Below are positions 25,668-34,927 of a DNA stretch of 64,000 nt, piece by piece (positions within the stretch are counted from its first letter, which is position 1; each line of letters opens with the position of its first letter). A program made the position numbers and the translations under genes. Source of the DNA: Dyella sp. M7H15-1 (GTDB lineage: Bacteria > Pseudomonadota > Gammaproteobacteria > Xanthomonadales > Rhodanobacteraceae). The DNA is taken from assembly GCF_004114615.1 (NCBI RefSeq), contig NZ_CP035300.1:2294001-2358000 (forward strand), in the 5' to 3' direction. The notes under the pieces were generated by a model. It did not search any database. It saw only the letters and a list, made by a program, of their open reading frames with translations, and was not told the origin of the DNA.

Positions 25668-26653
25668 ATACACCCTTTGCCGTGAAGTCGCCCATGTCCC
25701 CACCACGCCTGCAATCTGCCTCCGCCGCCGCCTATGCCAGTGTGGGCAATGTCGGGGTGGGCTTCGACATTCTCGGGCATTGCATAGCCGGCGCCTGCGA
25801 TCGGGTTGAAGTGCATCGCATCGATACACCTACCGTGCGCATCGTCGGCATACACGGCTGCGTAGAAGTACTGCCCACCGATGCCGCGCAGAACACGGCG
25901 GGAGTCGCCCTTATGGCCTTGCGCAAGGCGCTTGGCTTGCAGCATGGTTTCGAGCTTTCCCTGCACAAAGGCATTGCGCTGGGCTCGGGGATGGGCGGTT
26001 CGGCGGCCTCTTGTGTAGCGACGCTGGTCGCGGCCAATGCTTTGCTGGAACGTCCGCTGTCGCGCGAATCGCTGTATAGGTTCGCGATGGAAGGCGAGGC
26101 CGTCGCCAGTGGCGGGCGTCATGGCGACAACGTCGGCCCCATGCTGATGGGTGGCCTGGTGCTTGCCTCACGTGATCGTCTGGTGCGCATCCCCGTACCG
26201 CCGACCTGGCATTGCGCACTGGTGCATCCGCATGTCGTGCTGGAAACGCGAAAAGCGCGTGCGGCGCTTGCCGGTGACTACGCTCTGGACGAATTCGTGG
26301 CGCAATCGACCAATCTTGCCTTGGTGCTGGCCGGCTGCTGGCGTGGCGAAGCCGAACTGGTGCGCGAAGGTTTGAAGGATGTGCTGATCGAACCGCGCCG
26401 TGCGCCACTGGTGCCGAACTTTGCACGGGTGAAACAGGCCGCGCTGGATCATCGCGCCTTGGGCGCCAGCATTTCCGGCGCGGGCCCCAGTGTATTTGGC
26501 TGGTATGAACATCGCGCCGAAGCGGAGGCCGGCGCACAAGCCATGCGTGACGCCTTCGCCGAAACGGGCCTGGAAAGTGACACCTTTGTTGCTCCTGTGG
26601 ATGGCCCTGCCGCCTCACTACTCCCCGTTGTCGACACAGGTGAACGCATATGA
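25664..26653 (+). CDS. thrB: Homoserine kinase
   Basis: A GHMP-family kinase of 329 residues that phosphorylates L-homoserine in threonine synthesis. Family landmarks: [20 protein letters not shown] at the N-terminus (substrate-binding), [20 protein letters not shown] as the ATP-binding GHMP loop (about 103-123), and [19 protein letters not shown] near the C-terminus. The first ATG (25664) overlaps the thrA remnant stop; ATG 25694 is an alternative. The stop overlaps the thrC start (ATGA). Confidence 0.95.
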   Translation: MNTPFAVKSPMSPPRLQSASAAAYASVGNVGVGFDILGHCIAGACDRVEVHRIDTPTVRIVGIHGCVEVLPTDAAQNTAGVALMALRKALGLQHGFELSLHKGIALGSGMGGSAASCVATLVAANALLERPLSRESLYRFAMEGEAVASGGRHGDNVGPMLMGGLVLASRDRLVRIPVPPTWHCALVHPHVVLETRKARAALAGDYALDEFVAQSTNLALVLAGCWRGEAELVREGLKDVLIEPRRAPLVPNFARVKQAALDHRALGASISGAGPSVFGWYEHRAEAEAGAQAMRDAFAETGLESDTFVAPVDGPAASLLPVVDTGERI

Positions 26654-27993
26654 CCGTGGCTTTGCGGTATCACAGCACGCGCGGCAGCAGCCCGGTAGCC
26701 ACACTCAGTGAAGCGATGGCCGCAGGACTCGCACCCGATGGCGGCCTGTATGTACCGGAACATTTGCCACGACTGCGGGTCGCCGATTTCCGGCAAGGCG
26801 AAACACTGGCAGAAACGGCAACCACACTGCTCGCCCCTTTTTTTGCTGGCGACAAGCTGGCGAATGAGCTGCCCGCGATCTGTGCCGAAGCGCTGACTTT
26901 CCCCACGCCATTACACGCGCTGCCACAGCACCCCAACACATCCGTGCTGGAGTTGTTCCATGGACCGACTGCCGCTTTCAAGGATGTCGGCGCACGTTTT
27001 CTCGCCGCGTGCCTGCGCAGACTACGTGGGGACGACGCACGGCGCCTGACGATCCTGGTCGCCACATCCGGCGACACGGGGGCTGCGGTGGGTGCAGCTT
27101 TTCATCGGCAGCCTGGCATTAACGTGGTGATCTTATATCCCGATAGCCGCGTGTCGCCGCGACAGGCCCATCAGCTTGGCTGTTTTGGCGGCAACGTGCA
27201 GGCACTGCGCGTGCAGGGCCGGTTTGATGATTGCCAGCGCATGGTGAAAGCCGCTCTGAACGATACGGCACTGCAAACCCAATCACCGCTCTCATCCGCC
27301 AACAGCATCAGCCTGGGGCGACTATTGCCGCAAATGAGCTATTACGCGCATGCAGCGCTGGCATGGTGGCATCAATATGGGGAAGCGCTGAACCTAATCG
27401 TCCCTACCGGAAATCTTGGCAACGCGCTGGCCGCCGTGTGGGTGCGCCAGATGGAACTGCCGATCGGACTGATCCACCTTGCCTGCAACGCCAACACGAC
27501 ACTGCCTGACTTCTTCAACGGCAACGACTACACACCACGACAAGCCGTAGCCACGCTTGCCAATGCGATGGATGTCGGCGCACCCAGCAATTTCGAACGC
27601 CTGCGCTGGACCTTTCCAGACCCCGACGATCTGCGCGCGCAACTACACGTCGAGAGCGTGGACGATCGCACCATACGCGAGGTCATCGCCAGGCATGCCG
27701 GCGAACACGGTGAAGTGTTCTGTCCGCATACCGCCACGGCCGTGCATGTGCTGGACAAACTGCGCGCCACAGGCGATGACTTGCCGTGGGCTATTGTCGC
27801 GACCGCTCATCCGGCGAAATTCGAGAGTGTGGTGGAGCCGCTGATCGGGCGCGCGGTCGATGTTCCTACGTCGCTGGCTGCGATGCTGCAACGCCCTGCT
27901 GAAGCCGAAGCGCTGGATGCAGAAGATGACGCATTGCGCGAATGGTTATTGCCGCGTGCAGATGAAGGCAGCGCTTTATTACCTACGGTTTAG
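26650..27993 (+). CDS. thrC: Threonine synthase
   Basis: A 447-residue PLP enzyme converting O-phosphohomoserine to threonine. [20 protein letters not shown] and [14 protein letters not shown] form the typical N-terminus, [14 protein letters not shown] carries the PLP lysine (about residue 108), and [15 protein letters not shown] binds the cofactor phosphate region. [18 protein letters not shown] and [12 protein letters not shown] follow. The start overlaps thrB by four bases. It is the last gene of the unit, followed by a strong hairpin. Confidence 0.96.
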   Translation: MTVALRYHSTRGSSPVATLSEAMAAGLAPDGGLYVPEHLPRLRVADFRQGETLAETATTLLAPFFAGDKLANELPAICAEALTFPTPLHALPQHPNTSVLELFHGPTAAFKDVGARFLAACLRRLRGDDARRLTILVATSGDTGAAVGAAFHRQPGINVVILYPDSRVSPRQAHQLGCFGGNVQALRVQGRFDDCQRMVKAALNDTALQTQSPLSSANSISLGRLLPQMSYYAHAALAWWHQYGEALNLIVPTGNLGNALAAVWVRQMELPIGLIHLACNANTTLPDFFNGNDYTPRQAVATLANAMDVGAPSNFERLRWTFPDPDDLRAQLHVESVDDRTIREVIARHAGEHGEVFCPHTATAVHVLDKLRATGDDLPWAIVATAHPAKFESVVEPLIGRAVDVPTSLAAMLQRPAEAEALDAEDDALREWLLPRADEGSALLPTV

Positions 27994-28020
27994 CCCCGTT
28001 TTCGTAACACTTGATGCTTG

Positions 28021-28060
28021 CCTCACCGTCATTCCGACGAAGGCCGGAATGACGGTGAGG
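28021..28060. terminator. Bidirectional hairpin/REP between thrC and the isochorismatase gene
   Basis: CCTCACCGTCATTCCG (28021-28036) pairs perfectly with CGGAATGACGGTGAGG (28045-28060) over an 8-nt loop. It lies between two convergent genes, 27 bp and 8 bp from their stops. It shares the CGTCATTCCGACGAAGGCCGG core with the REP-like copy at 5501. Confidence 0.75.
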
Positions 28061-28068
28061 CAACTCAA

Positions 28069-28638
28069 TCAGCCCAACATCTCCAACACCTGCTTCGTCG
28101 AACGCACCCGTCCCAACCGCGGAAAAATATGCTCCACCGCAAATGCATGCTGCTCACCACCAGTAGCGCTCATCGCATCCTCGGCAAAGACCAGGCCAAA
28201 GCCGAGTTCCCACGCATTACGCGCGGTGGATTCCACACCGATATGGGTGGAGATGCCACCCAGCACGATGTGTTCCATACCGCGACGACGTAGCTGCAGT
28301 TCCAGCTCGGTACCGTAGAACGCACCCCATTGGCGCTTGATGATGCGGATATCGCTATCGATCACACCAAGTTCATCAGGGAATTCCCACCAATCCGCCG
28401 AGAAACCTTTGGTCGGCGGCGCACGATCCACGATCTGCCGCGGCGCATCGCTGCCGTCGGGCGACCAGCCCACGCGCACCAATATCACTGGGGCACCCAG
28501 CGCATGGAACCGCTTGATCAGCGAAGCGGCCTTGCTCAATACGTCATTGGCACTATGAGGGCCGCCAGCAAACGGTAGGATACCTTTCTGCAGGTCGATA
28601 AGAACCAGCGCCGTACGACGCGGATCGAGTGTTTCCAT
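28069..28638 (-). CDS. Isochorismatase-family hydrolase lacking the catalytic Cys (YecD-like)
   Basis: A 189-residue cysteine-hydrolase-fold protein. The catalytic Asp ([11 protein letters not shown], about residue 16) and Lys (IIKRQWGAF) are in place, but the nucleophile loop reads [20 protein letters not shown], with Gly where active members have Cys (usually N-I-C-V-E-S-T-A-R). The same change is known in the E. coli YecD subgroup, whose activity is unclear. It precedes a lipoprotein gene on the other side and is probably monocistronic. Confidence 0.85.
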   Translation of the reverse strand: METLDPRRTALVLIDLQKGILPFAGGPHSANDVLSKAASLIKRFHALGAPVILVRVGWSPDGSDAPRQIVDRAPPTKGFSADWWEFPDELGVIDSDIRIIKRQWGAFYGTELELQLRRRGMEHIVLGGISTHIGVESTARNAWELGFGLVFAEDAMSATGGEQHAFAVEHIFPRLGRVRSTKQVLEMLG

Positions 28639-28665
28639 GAAATTCTCCGGCTTAGATAAGTGGAG

Positions 28666-29118
28666 TCAACCGCCCTTGGCGGGATAGGTCTGGAAACCGC
28701 CGCCCTGCTGCGGCGGTACTTGTGGCAATGGTGATGGTTGCGAGGAAGGTTGCTGCGGCGAGTTGCCCTGGATCGGCGGCGGCGCATACGGTTGGGGCGT
28801 GCGATTGGCGCAGTAATAGGCTTCCCACGGTTGCGAACCATCCACCGGATCGGCCAGCGGCTTGATGGTGTCCGCATGCATGCTGATGGCACTGTTGCGT
28901 GCCTGCACCTGCAGTTCGTCGCGCACCTTGATGTCATTGCGATTGAAGGGGCCGACACGATCCTGCACGCTGACCGTGATCTTGCCGATATCGCGACAGC
29001 CGGAAACATCGCCTGTCCATACAGTACGTACACTGTTCGATCCCGGATCCGGATTGATGCCCCAGGAACAACCGCCAAGCAGCGCGACGGGTGCGAGCAA
29101 CAGCAGGGTCTTGCGCAT
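28666..29118 (-). CDS. Small lipoprotein (DUF4156-like) with Pro/Gln-rich tail
   Basis: A 150-residue predicted lipoprotein. MRKTLLLLAPVALLGGCSWG is a signal with lipobox LGGC (Cys at residue 17). The middle part (WTGDVSGCRDIGKITVSVQD, VGPFNRNDIKVRDELQVQAR, NSAISMHADTI) resembles DUF4156 proteins, small periplasmic-facing lipoproteins with a Cys-containing fold. The last 45 residues are rich in Pro and Gln. The ATG at 29118 follows GGAGTTACTC and is better than the upstream in-frame ATGs. Confidence 0.75.
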   Translation of the reverse strand: MRKTLLLLAPVALLGGCSWGINPDPGSNSVRTVWTGDVSGCRDIGKITVSVQDRVGPFNRNDIKVRDELQVQARNSAISMHADTIKPLADPVDGSQPWEAYYCANRTPQPYAPPPIQGNSPQQPSSQPSPLPQVPPQQGGGFQTYPAKGG

Positions 29119-29210
29119 GAGTAACTCCATGAAGAATGCTCTGATCAATTCTGTGGGGAATGCGAAGCGTAATCGCTTTGGCATGGCATGCCTAACGCGT
29201 CGCCACCGTC

Positions 29211-29293
29211 TGTCGCCAAACGCCGGCTTAGCGTGTCTGCGCTCACGCCTGTCCAGACACTGTCCGGGGCGAGGTGTCCGATGTCCGCGGACA
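29211..29293 (+). promoter_or_regulatory. Six TGTC repeats upstream of a sigma-54 promoter
   Basis: TGTC occurs at 29211, 29234, 29250, 29261, 29275 and 29282, the last as the palindrome TGTCCGCGGACA (29282-29293). The cluster ends about 65 bp before the -24 element at 29360, the usual position of upstream activator sites for sigma-54 enhancer-binding proteins. Repeated (C/G)TGTC is also the consensus reported for PilR on the pilA promoter of Pseudomonas. The link to a particular activator is inference. Confidence 0.4.
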
Positions 29294-29359
29294 ACTTCGC
29301 ACTTATCGAGACGCTCAAATTAATCTATTAATTTCAAAGTCTTGAAGTATTTTCCAAGG

Positions 29360-29376
29360 CTGGCACAGGGATTGCT
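29360..29376 (+). promoter_or_regulatory. Sigma-54 (RpoN) -24/-12 promoter
   Basis: CTGGCACAGGGATTGCT matches the RpoN consensus YTGGCACGRNNNTTGCW at all but one conserved position, with the required GG and GC dinucleotides exactly 12 bp apart (29362 and 29374). Transcription would start near 29387, 36 bp before the ATG at 29423. The rest of 29119-29422 contains no gene. Confidence 0.7.
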
Positions 29377-29422
29377 GAGTATTCATGCGACAGCCTTACT
29401 GATCCTTTCCTGAGGAACGAGC

Positions 29423-29644
29423 ATGAAACTCACTGAGACGAAATTCGAGGCACTGGTCCTGCATGGTCTGTTCACGGCATGCATCGTGGTTTGCGGAATG
29501 ATCCTGACAGCCATGGTGACCACCAAACCGACGCCAGTGCAATGGATGTCGGGCGGCCGCGTCAGTACCCTGCTTGCGTCAGCACCTTCCTCCTGCGCAC
29601 TGCCGAATGTCGGCAACATTGTTTGCATTCGCGCCAAAGGCTGA
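29423..29644 (+). CDS. Small single-span membrane protein under sigma-54 control
   Basis: I do not recognise this 73-residue protein. It starts with MKLTETKFEALVLHG, then one hydrophobic span (LFTACIVVCGMILTAMV), then a polar tail with two cysteines (PSSCALPNVGNIVCIRAKG) that could form a disulfide if periplasmic. GAGGA lies 7-11 bp before the ATG, and the RpoN promoter is the strongest sign that it is real. It could be a small regulator or a component of a surface structure; no function can be given. Confidence 0.6.
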   Translation: MKLTETKFEALVLHGLFTACIVVCGMILTAMVTTKPTPVQWMSGGRVSTLLASAPSSCALPNVGNIVCIRAKG

Positions 29645-29926
29645 TCACCGCCACTGATGCATCATCACGGGAGATCCGGACATGACTTTTGAAACAACGA
29701 TTCGCAAGCACCGGCTTGGCACAAATCGATCGAGGTATTTGACGAGCATACGCATGGATGCGGCCAAACACCCATACCCAGCCACCTGGTGGCTGGTCGA
29801 GGTCACGCCGGCCTCGGCGGCCATCTGATGCAAGCGAGCCAATCGTTGGGCTGCTGCATCGGTGTGGCCGGACGAGCGAACGGCGCGATCGCGTGGTAAG
29901 CGCTTGGTGAGAAAGAAAGGTTTCAT
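29645..29926 (-). CDS. Small ORF coupled to tssM
   Basis: A 93-codon frame whose ATG overlaps the tssM stop (ATGA at 29926-29923), the same coupling used throughout this T6SS unit. The sequence is basic at the N-terminus (MKPFFLTKRLPRDRAVRSSG) and has no recognised domain, signal or clear membrane segment. It ends directly against the stop of the convergent small gene. It could be a genuine T6SS-associated protein or a remnant of a longer gene. Confidence 0.4.
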   Translation of the reverse strand: MKPFFLTKRLPRDRAVRSSGHTDAAAQRLARLHQMAAEAGVTSTSHQVAGYGCLAASMRMLVKYLDRFVPSRCLRIVVSKVMSGSPVMMHQWR

Positions 29927-32900
29927 GGTGAACGCAGCTCCGGCGGCAGGGGATGCATGACGGGCGACGCGCCGTTCTTGCCGACGATAAAAATCCGCTC
30001 GGGCAGTGTGAAGCCGCGCAGTGCCAACAGATCCAGCGGCCCCGCGCCCACCTGCGTGCGCAGGACATAGCGCAGCGATTCGGCGTCGGGGTGCGTCCAG
30101 GTGAGTTCATAGCGGGTGCTGTCGAGCGGTTTGACCTCGGCCGTGGCGAGCAGGCGCAGCCACGCCCAATCGCCGGTGGCATCGAAGACTTGCCGCACGC
30201 CGGCATCGAGCGTTTGCCAGGTGAGCGCCGCATGGCCGTTCAAGCCGTCGCCGGGCCAGGCGATCGGCGTCCAGGTTTCCTGCTGGTTGAAGTAGATGAC
30301 GGCATGCTTGTCGATGGTCAGCTCCGAGCGCGTCACGTTGGGCGTGGGCTGCGGCATGATCTCGAAGCGATAACTGGCGTCGCCGGACGGATACAAGCGC
30401 GTGCCGAGTAGCGACATCTGCTGGATGGCTTTAAGGAAGGCCGGGTCGAACGCCAGCGTTTGCGGCGCCAGCCCGTTGGGTGCCCACATATCCCCTTGCT
30501 GGGCGAGCACACCGGCCAGTTCAACGGTGAGGAAGCGGTTGATCAAGCCGCTGGTGGGACGCACGTAACGGCCCAGTTCCGCGAACGAGGCGTCGGCGTT
30601 CGTGTCGTAAAACGGATAGCGGCCATCGAACGCACTGTTGAACGGCGCCGCGATGCTGGCGCGCCAGAGCTCGTTGAGGCTGGCGGCGGCCGGTTGCAGA
30701 ATCGTTTGCCACGCGCCGTCGAGCGGACGCAGGAACAGCGCATCGCCGAAACCCGCCCAGGCGGAACCCAGACTCGCGGCGGTCAAGGCCGCCTGTTCGC
30801 GCACTTGCGACAGATCCGAGAGCTTGCCCTGAAACACCGCCTGCGCGAGCGCGCGGGCCATGCTCTGCGCATCGGGGCTATGGCCGATCTGCTGCAGCTT
30901 GAGCCGCATCGTGGTGGCCACGGTGATATAGCTTTGCAGACTCACGCCGCTCAGGGTGGCGGGCGCGTTGCCGTTCGCGGCGTTCGCACCGTTGCCAGTC
31001 GTCACACCGCTGTCGCCCATCAGCGCGAGCAGCGGGCCGAACGACTGATCGAGCGGGTTGGTCACCGCGCTCGCCGGGGTGTCCTCCTTGCCCACCAGAC
31101 TCTGCGCACGACGCACCAGCGTGTCGCCAAGCGCCTGCGAAGGACGCCCCGCCTGGGCCTGATGCTGCACGGACTTCATCAGGGCGATCAGCGGCGAGGT
31201 CTGCGCATCGGTCAGCCGCGTGAGTTGATCGACGGCCACGCTGAGGTTCGTCGCCGGCTGCCAATGCAGGCTATTGAGCAGGCGTTGCCACGCGGCGGCG
31301 TACTCGGCGAAGTAGCGTGCGGTCAGGCGTTGCTTCAGATCGCCGGCCCGCTGCGCATCGTGCTCGGGCAAGGCGATGGTCTTGCCGTCGGTCAACACCC
31401 CATCGCTTTCCACCTGGCGTTCGCCCGCCTGGTCGATCGCCGCGGCGATCATGCCGTCCCAGGCGGCGCGGGAATACACGCCCGGCACGCTCGCGCTCGT
31501 CCCGAACAGCCCTTGCGCATCCGTGCCGTTGAGCAATGCCGGCAACGACAGGTCGGCATACTTGCCGCGCACGCCATCGAGGATCGACTGGTAGACCGTG
31601 TCGTCCGCGTTCGCCAGACCGATCTGATTGACCAGCGTCGAGCGTGCCGTGGCAATCAGCGGCGCCGACGGCTGGATACGCCAATCGGGGTGTGCGTGCA
31701 GGTGCTGCGCGAAAAAGCGGGCCAGACGCTGTGAGGTGTCCTGCCATTCGCCGGGCGGCATGCGCGGGATGACCGGCCAGACGGTGGCGAGTTGTGTCGC
31801 GAGGAAGTCGGGATCGGTGTGCGCCGGATCGGCCAGCATCAAGTACGTCTTCAGCACGTTGTAGTCGCGCTGCTGCGCGTCGCGATCCTGCAAGGCATCG
31901 GCGCGCACCTTGCCGAGGGCGGCGAGCGATGCTTCGAGACTGCGCTGCACGGGAATCGTGAGCAACGCGCGGCTGGCGTCGGCATAACGCATCCAGAGCG
32001 TGTCGAGCGTGACTCGGTTGCGGTTGAGGCCGAAGCCGTGCACGCCGGGGGCGCGGCGTCGCACGCGTGCTTCATACACACCGATGCGTTGTTGCAAGGC
32101 CAGCAAGGCGCGAACGCGCGTGGCGTCATCGCCCTGATCGAGTGACCGCACGACGGCCTGCGAGCGTTGAAGCTCATGCGCATTGGCGAAGGCCGAGACC
32201 AGCGTGCCGACGGTGCCAATGCCGACCAGGGCCAGTGCGATGACCGACCACACGGTGATCGGATGCCAGCCGACACGGCGGCCGCGATCGCGGCGGGTCA
32301 GATCGCCAAGGTGCGACCACAGTGCAGGCAGGACGGTGCCCGAGGCGGCGCCGCTTTCGACGGACTTCGCGGGGAACGGCGTGAAAAACACACCGCGCAC
32401 CGGCAAGCGGCGCGCCACGAGGCTGGCCATCCAGGCTGACAAGGGTGCGGCGCGCCCATCGAGGCGTTCGGACAGCTTAGCGATATAGATATCGCGCGGA
32501 TTGGCGCCCAGGCGATGCACGCCGAGATGGGCGAGCTGATCGCGCAGCGTCCGCACCTCGGTGTCCATCGACGGCGCAACGCGGCCTTGGGGGAATTCGC
32601 AACCGGCGATCGGCGTGGTGCCGTCGTTCACCTCATCGACCTGGGCGGCATCGAGCACGTAGACCGGTGCTGACCAATGCAAGCTTTGCGCGACACGGGC
32701 CAAGTGGATGCCGGGGGTGCCGCGTGTCGGCGCGAGCGTGTCTTCGACACCGTTGACCACCAGCACGAGACCATCCACCGGACGACGGCGGCGCAGGCGG
32801 TAGAGCTGTTGCAGCCAGGCGTCGTTGGGTTGGCCGTTGTCGTCGTTGGCGTGCCACAGCAGCACGGCCTCGTCGGTGATCAGGTGACCCTGCTCGACGA

Positions 32901-33297
32901 GCTCGGGCAGCAGGCGTGCGATGGTTTTGTCGTTGCCGGTGAGCAGTAGCCAGGGTTGGCGATAGCGCCAGCGTAGGCCGTGCCGTTCCCGGAGCGTTTG
33001 CTTCAACCAGGTGAACCATGGCGTGGCGATGCGGGTGGACGATGCGCCCGTCACGACAATACGGGCTCGTGCATGGCGCGCATATCGGCCAGCGTCGCGG
33101 TGTGGGGCGTAGCGTGCCACGCCGCGCCAAGCACGGGCGAATACGACGCGGCACAAGAGCAACAGCGCGCCCATCAGCAAGACGGCCAGCACGCGCGTGA
33201 CCGGCGAGGGCGAAACGTGACTGCCTTCAAACCAGGCGGCCACGGCAGCCGTCAGCGTCAATGTGCCGATGACGAGCCAATATCCAGAGACGTTCAT
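29923..33297 (-). CDS. tssM: T6SS membrane-complex protein TssM (IcmF/ImcF)
   Basis: TssM spans the inner membrane and periplasm and, with TssL and TssJ, anchors the T6SS. The 1124-residue product has two hydrophobic segments at the N-terminus (YWLVIGTLTLTAAVAAWF, VLAVLLMGALLLLCRVVFAR), a cytoplasmic domain, a third membrane span (VWSVIALALVGIGTVGTLVS, about residue 385), then the large periplasmic ImcF-related region and a C-terminal beta domain (QQETWTPIAWPGDGLNGHAA; LRYVLRTQVGAGPLDLLALR). The position expected for a Walker A motif reads WLLLTGNDKTIARLL and lacks a proper GxxxxGKT. The ATG at 33297 overlaps the preceding stop. Part of its 3' end is repeated at 48035-48315. Confidence 0.9.
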   Translation of the reverse strand: MNVSGYWLVIGTLTLTAAVAAWFEGSHVSPSPVTRVLAVLLMGALLLLCRVVFARAWRGVARYAPHRDAGRYARHARARIVVTGASSTRIATPWFTWLKQTLRERHGLRWRYRQPWLLLTGNDKTIARLLPELVEQGHLITDEAVLLWHANDDNGQPNDAWLQQLYRLRRRRPVDGLVLVVNGVEDTLAPTRGTPGIHLARVAQSLHWSAPVYVLDAAQVDEVNDGTTPIAGCEFPQGRVAPSMDTEVRTLRDQLAHLGVHRLGANPRDIYIAKLSERLDGRAAPLSAWMASLVARRLPVRGVFFTPFPAKSVESGAASGTVLPALWSHLGDLTRRDRGRRVGWHPITVWSVIALALVGIGTVGTLVSAFANAHELQRSQAVVRSLDQGDDATRVRALLALQQRIGVYEARVRRRAPGVHGFGLNRNRVTLDTLWMRYADASRALLTIPVQRSLEASLAALGKVRADALQDRDAQQRDYNVLKTYLMLADPAHTDPDFLATQLATVWPVIPRMPPGEWQDTSQRLARFFAQHLHAHPDWRIQPSAPLIATARSTLVNQIGLANADDTVYQSILDGVRGKYADLSLPALLNGTDAQGLFGTSASVPGVYSRAAWDGMIAAAIDQAGERQVESDGVLTDGKTIALPEHDAQRAGDLKQRLTARYFAEYAAAWQRLLNSLHWQPATNLSVAVDQLTRLTDAQTSPLIALMKSVQHQAQAGRPSQALGDTLVRRAQSLVGKEDTPASAVTNPLDQSFGPLLALMGDSGVTTGNGANAANGNAPATLSGVSLQSYITVATTMRLKLQQIGHSPDAQSMARALAQAVFQGKLSDLSQVREQAALTAASLGSAWAGFGDALFLRPLDGAWQTILQPAAASLNELWRASIAAPFNSAFDGRYPFYDTNADASFAELGRYVRPTSGLINRFLTVELAGVLAQQGDMWAPNGLAPQTLAFDPAFLKAIQQMSLLGTRLYPSGDASYRFEIMPQPTPNVTRSELTIDKHAVIYFNQQETWTPIAWPGDGLNGHAALTWQTLDAGVRQVFDATGDWAWLRLLATAEVKPLDSTRYELTWTHPDAESLRYVLRTQVGAGPLDLLALRGFTLPERIFIVGKNGASPVMHPLPPELRSP

Positions 33298-34577
33298 CCT
33301 TGTGATCCTGCATTGTCCGAGCGCATGGCGGGTTGCACGACAGCCATGCACAGAGTGGGGCAGCGTGTCGTCACTGCTTGGGGTGCGCCGGTTCGCGCCG
33401 CGTGTTCGGCCGCGAAGGCGAGTGCGAGCCACGGTGCGGCGATGCCGGCGTCGCCAAGCACATGGTCGATATCGTGCACGCCTTTCAGGCCATCGGTCGT
33501 GCAAGCGGCGACGCTCAGATCGGATGCCGCCTTGACCACGTCGGTCTTGGTGGCGCCATCGAGCGTGGCTTGCCATAGTCCGGCGACGTCAGCGGCTTCG
33601 GCGTGGCCCCATAACAGCGCCGTCGCCACGGTGTCGGGGAGCGTCCCGTCGTTCATCGCCATGGGTCGATGCAACAAGGCGTCGATGGGGAGGGCCTTGC
33701 GCTGCGCGAGCGGCGCCCAGCCAAGCAGGAGCGCGACCGCCGCTTCCGCGCTGTTGGCCGGTGGGCTTGGGTGCAGTTGTACGGCGACGACAAGGGCAAA
33801 TTTTTCCAGTGCGGGACCGCCGTGCTCATCCAGCCACGCGTCCAAGGCCATCATGCTGTCGTGCGACGGGAGCGCGTGGGTCGGCACCTCGCGATGACCA
33901 AATCCGGTCCAGCATCGCTGCCAGATCGCCAGGATGTTCAGACGCCCATCCTGATTGTTCTGCGTGAGGGCGTCGTTGTGCTGGCGTGGCGCGGGCGTCG
34001 GCTCGATCCCTTGGAGATACACCTCCAGAGGAACGCCTGCAGGCAGCGCGCACAGCGCGTCGTCCAGGCGCTCAAGCAGATCGATAAAGCAAGTCTCGTA
34101 ACGGGCTTCCAGTGGGCCTTCGAGCATCGTCAGCCGGGTGTGCGGGATGGCCGCGATCCCTTCGTCCGGTTGGTGCGCGGCGATGGATTGGCGGCCTTGC
34201 GCCATGGTTTCCGACACGGCGCGACTACCCACGCCGCACTGGTAGGCCGTGCCCAGCAGGGCCAGTGGTTCCTGCGCGAAACGCACGGCGTCGCCGCGAT
34301 CTTCCTCCCACTGGTCAAGCTCGGCGCGCATGCGATCGGTTTCCTGCTCCACGTAGAGCAACCGCAGACCCAGTAATAAAGACCACGCCATCGCCGGAAA
34401 GAACAGCAACCGCAGCCAGAACCAGACGGCATCCGTCGGCGCGCCCTTGGGCCAGGTCAGCAAGGTATAGGCAACACCCATGGCCATGATTGCGACGAAC
34501 AGCGCCGCCCACACGAACGGATAGGGCATGGCAGGTGGTGTGGTGTCCGACGGCGGCGTCGGCAGGATAACGGGCAT
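33294..34577 (-). CDS. T6SS-associated inner-membrane protein of unknown function
   Basis: A 427-residue protein with two hydrophobic spans near the N-terminus (VWAALFVAIMAMGVAYTLLT and LRLLFFPAMAWSLLLGLRLL), then a long soluble part with no motif I recognise with confidence; the last 150 residues are Ala-rich (IAAPWLALAFAAEHAARTGA). It lies between PAAR and tssM with 4-bp stop/start overlap to tssM, so it is very likely part of the same T6SS transcription unit, perhaps assisting the membrane complex. Confidence 0.65.
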   Translation of the reverse strand: MPVILPTPPSDTTPPAMPYPFVWAALFVAIMAMGVAYTLLTWPKGAPTDAVWFWLRLLFFPAMAWSLLLGLRLLYVEQETDRMRAELDQWEEDRGDAVRFAQEPLALLGTAYQCGVGSRAVSETMAQGRQSIAAHQPDEGIAAIPHTRLTMLEGPLEARYETCFIDLLERLDDALCALPAGVPLEVYLQGIEPTPAPRQHNDALTQNNQDGRLNILAIWQRCWTGFGHREVPTHALPSHDSMMALDAWLDEHGGPALEKFALVVAVQLHPSPPANSAEAAVALLLGWAPLAQRKALPIDALLHRPMAMNDGTLPDTVATALLWGHAEAADVAGLWQATLDGATKTDVVKAASDLSVAACTTDGLKGVHDIDHVLGDAGIAAPWLALAFAAEHAARTGAPQAVTTRCPTLCMAVVQPAMRSDNAGSQG

Positions 34578-34582
34578 GGCGG

Positions 34583-34831
34583 TCAGCGCAGGCTGGAGAT
34601 CAATCGACAGCCGCAGCTGACGCGGTGGTTGTGTCGCGCCAACGGTACGCCGTCCTCGGTCATCGTTTCGTCGCCTTCGAGGATGAGGTTGGGTTGTACG
34701 TCGGGGTGCTTTTGGCAGGTCACGCGATCGCCTTTGCGTGCGATCAGGCGTTCGTCATAACGCATCGTGCCGGAAGCGCTGATCACTTTGCCGCCGCCGG
34801 TGGTGGTGTCGTTGATTCGAATAAAGTCCAT
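34583..34831 (-). CDS. PAAR-domain spike-tip protein
   Basis: An 82-residue PAAR protein, which caps the VgrG trimer as the sharp tip of the T6SS spike. Typical PAAR features: GDTTTGGG-like opening (INDTTTGGGKVISAS), KGDRVTCQKHPDVQPNLILE with the metal-binding Cys/His, then GVPLARHNHRVSCGCRLISS with the second His and Cys pair. It is a stand-alone domain with no toxin extension. Its first 23 codons and upstream region are present again at 36908-36976 as part of the tandem duplication. A degenerate FFYPSGTP-coding scrap resembling the start of the DUF6708-like genes lies just upstream (about 34867-34889). Confidence 0.85.
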   Translation of the reverse strand: MDFIRINDTTTGGGKVISASGTMRYDERLIARKGDRVTCQKHPDVQPNLILEGDETMTEDGVPLARHNHRVSCGCRLISSLR

Positions 34832-34927
34832 GGCTGTGATTTCCTTGGTTTGGGTGTGCCGGAGGGATAAAAGAATCCGCGCTCCGTGTTCAGGGCGGTC
34901 ATGCGGATCGGGACGATCGCGTTCGTT

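Noticed and set aside
30460-31734. 424-codon plus-strand open frame opposite tssM
   Set aside because: tssM in the other strand has family features and coupling to both neighbours; this frame is Arg/His/Gly-rich shadow sequence.
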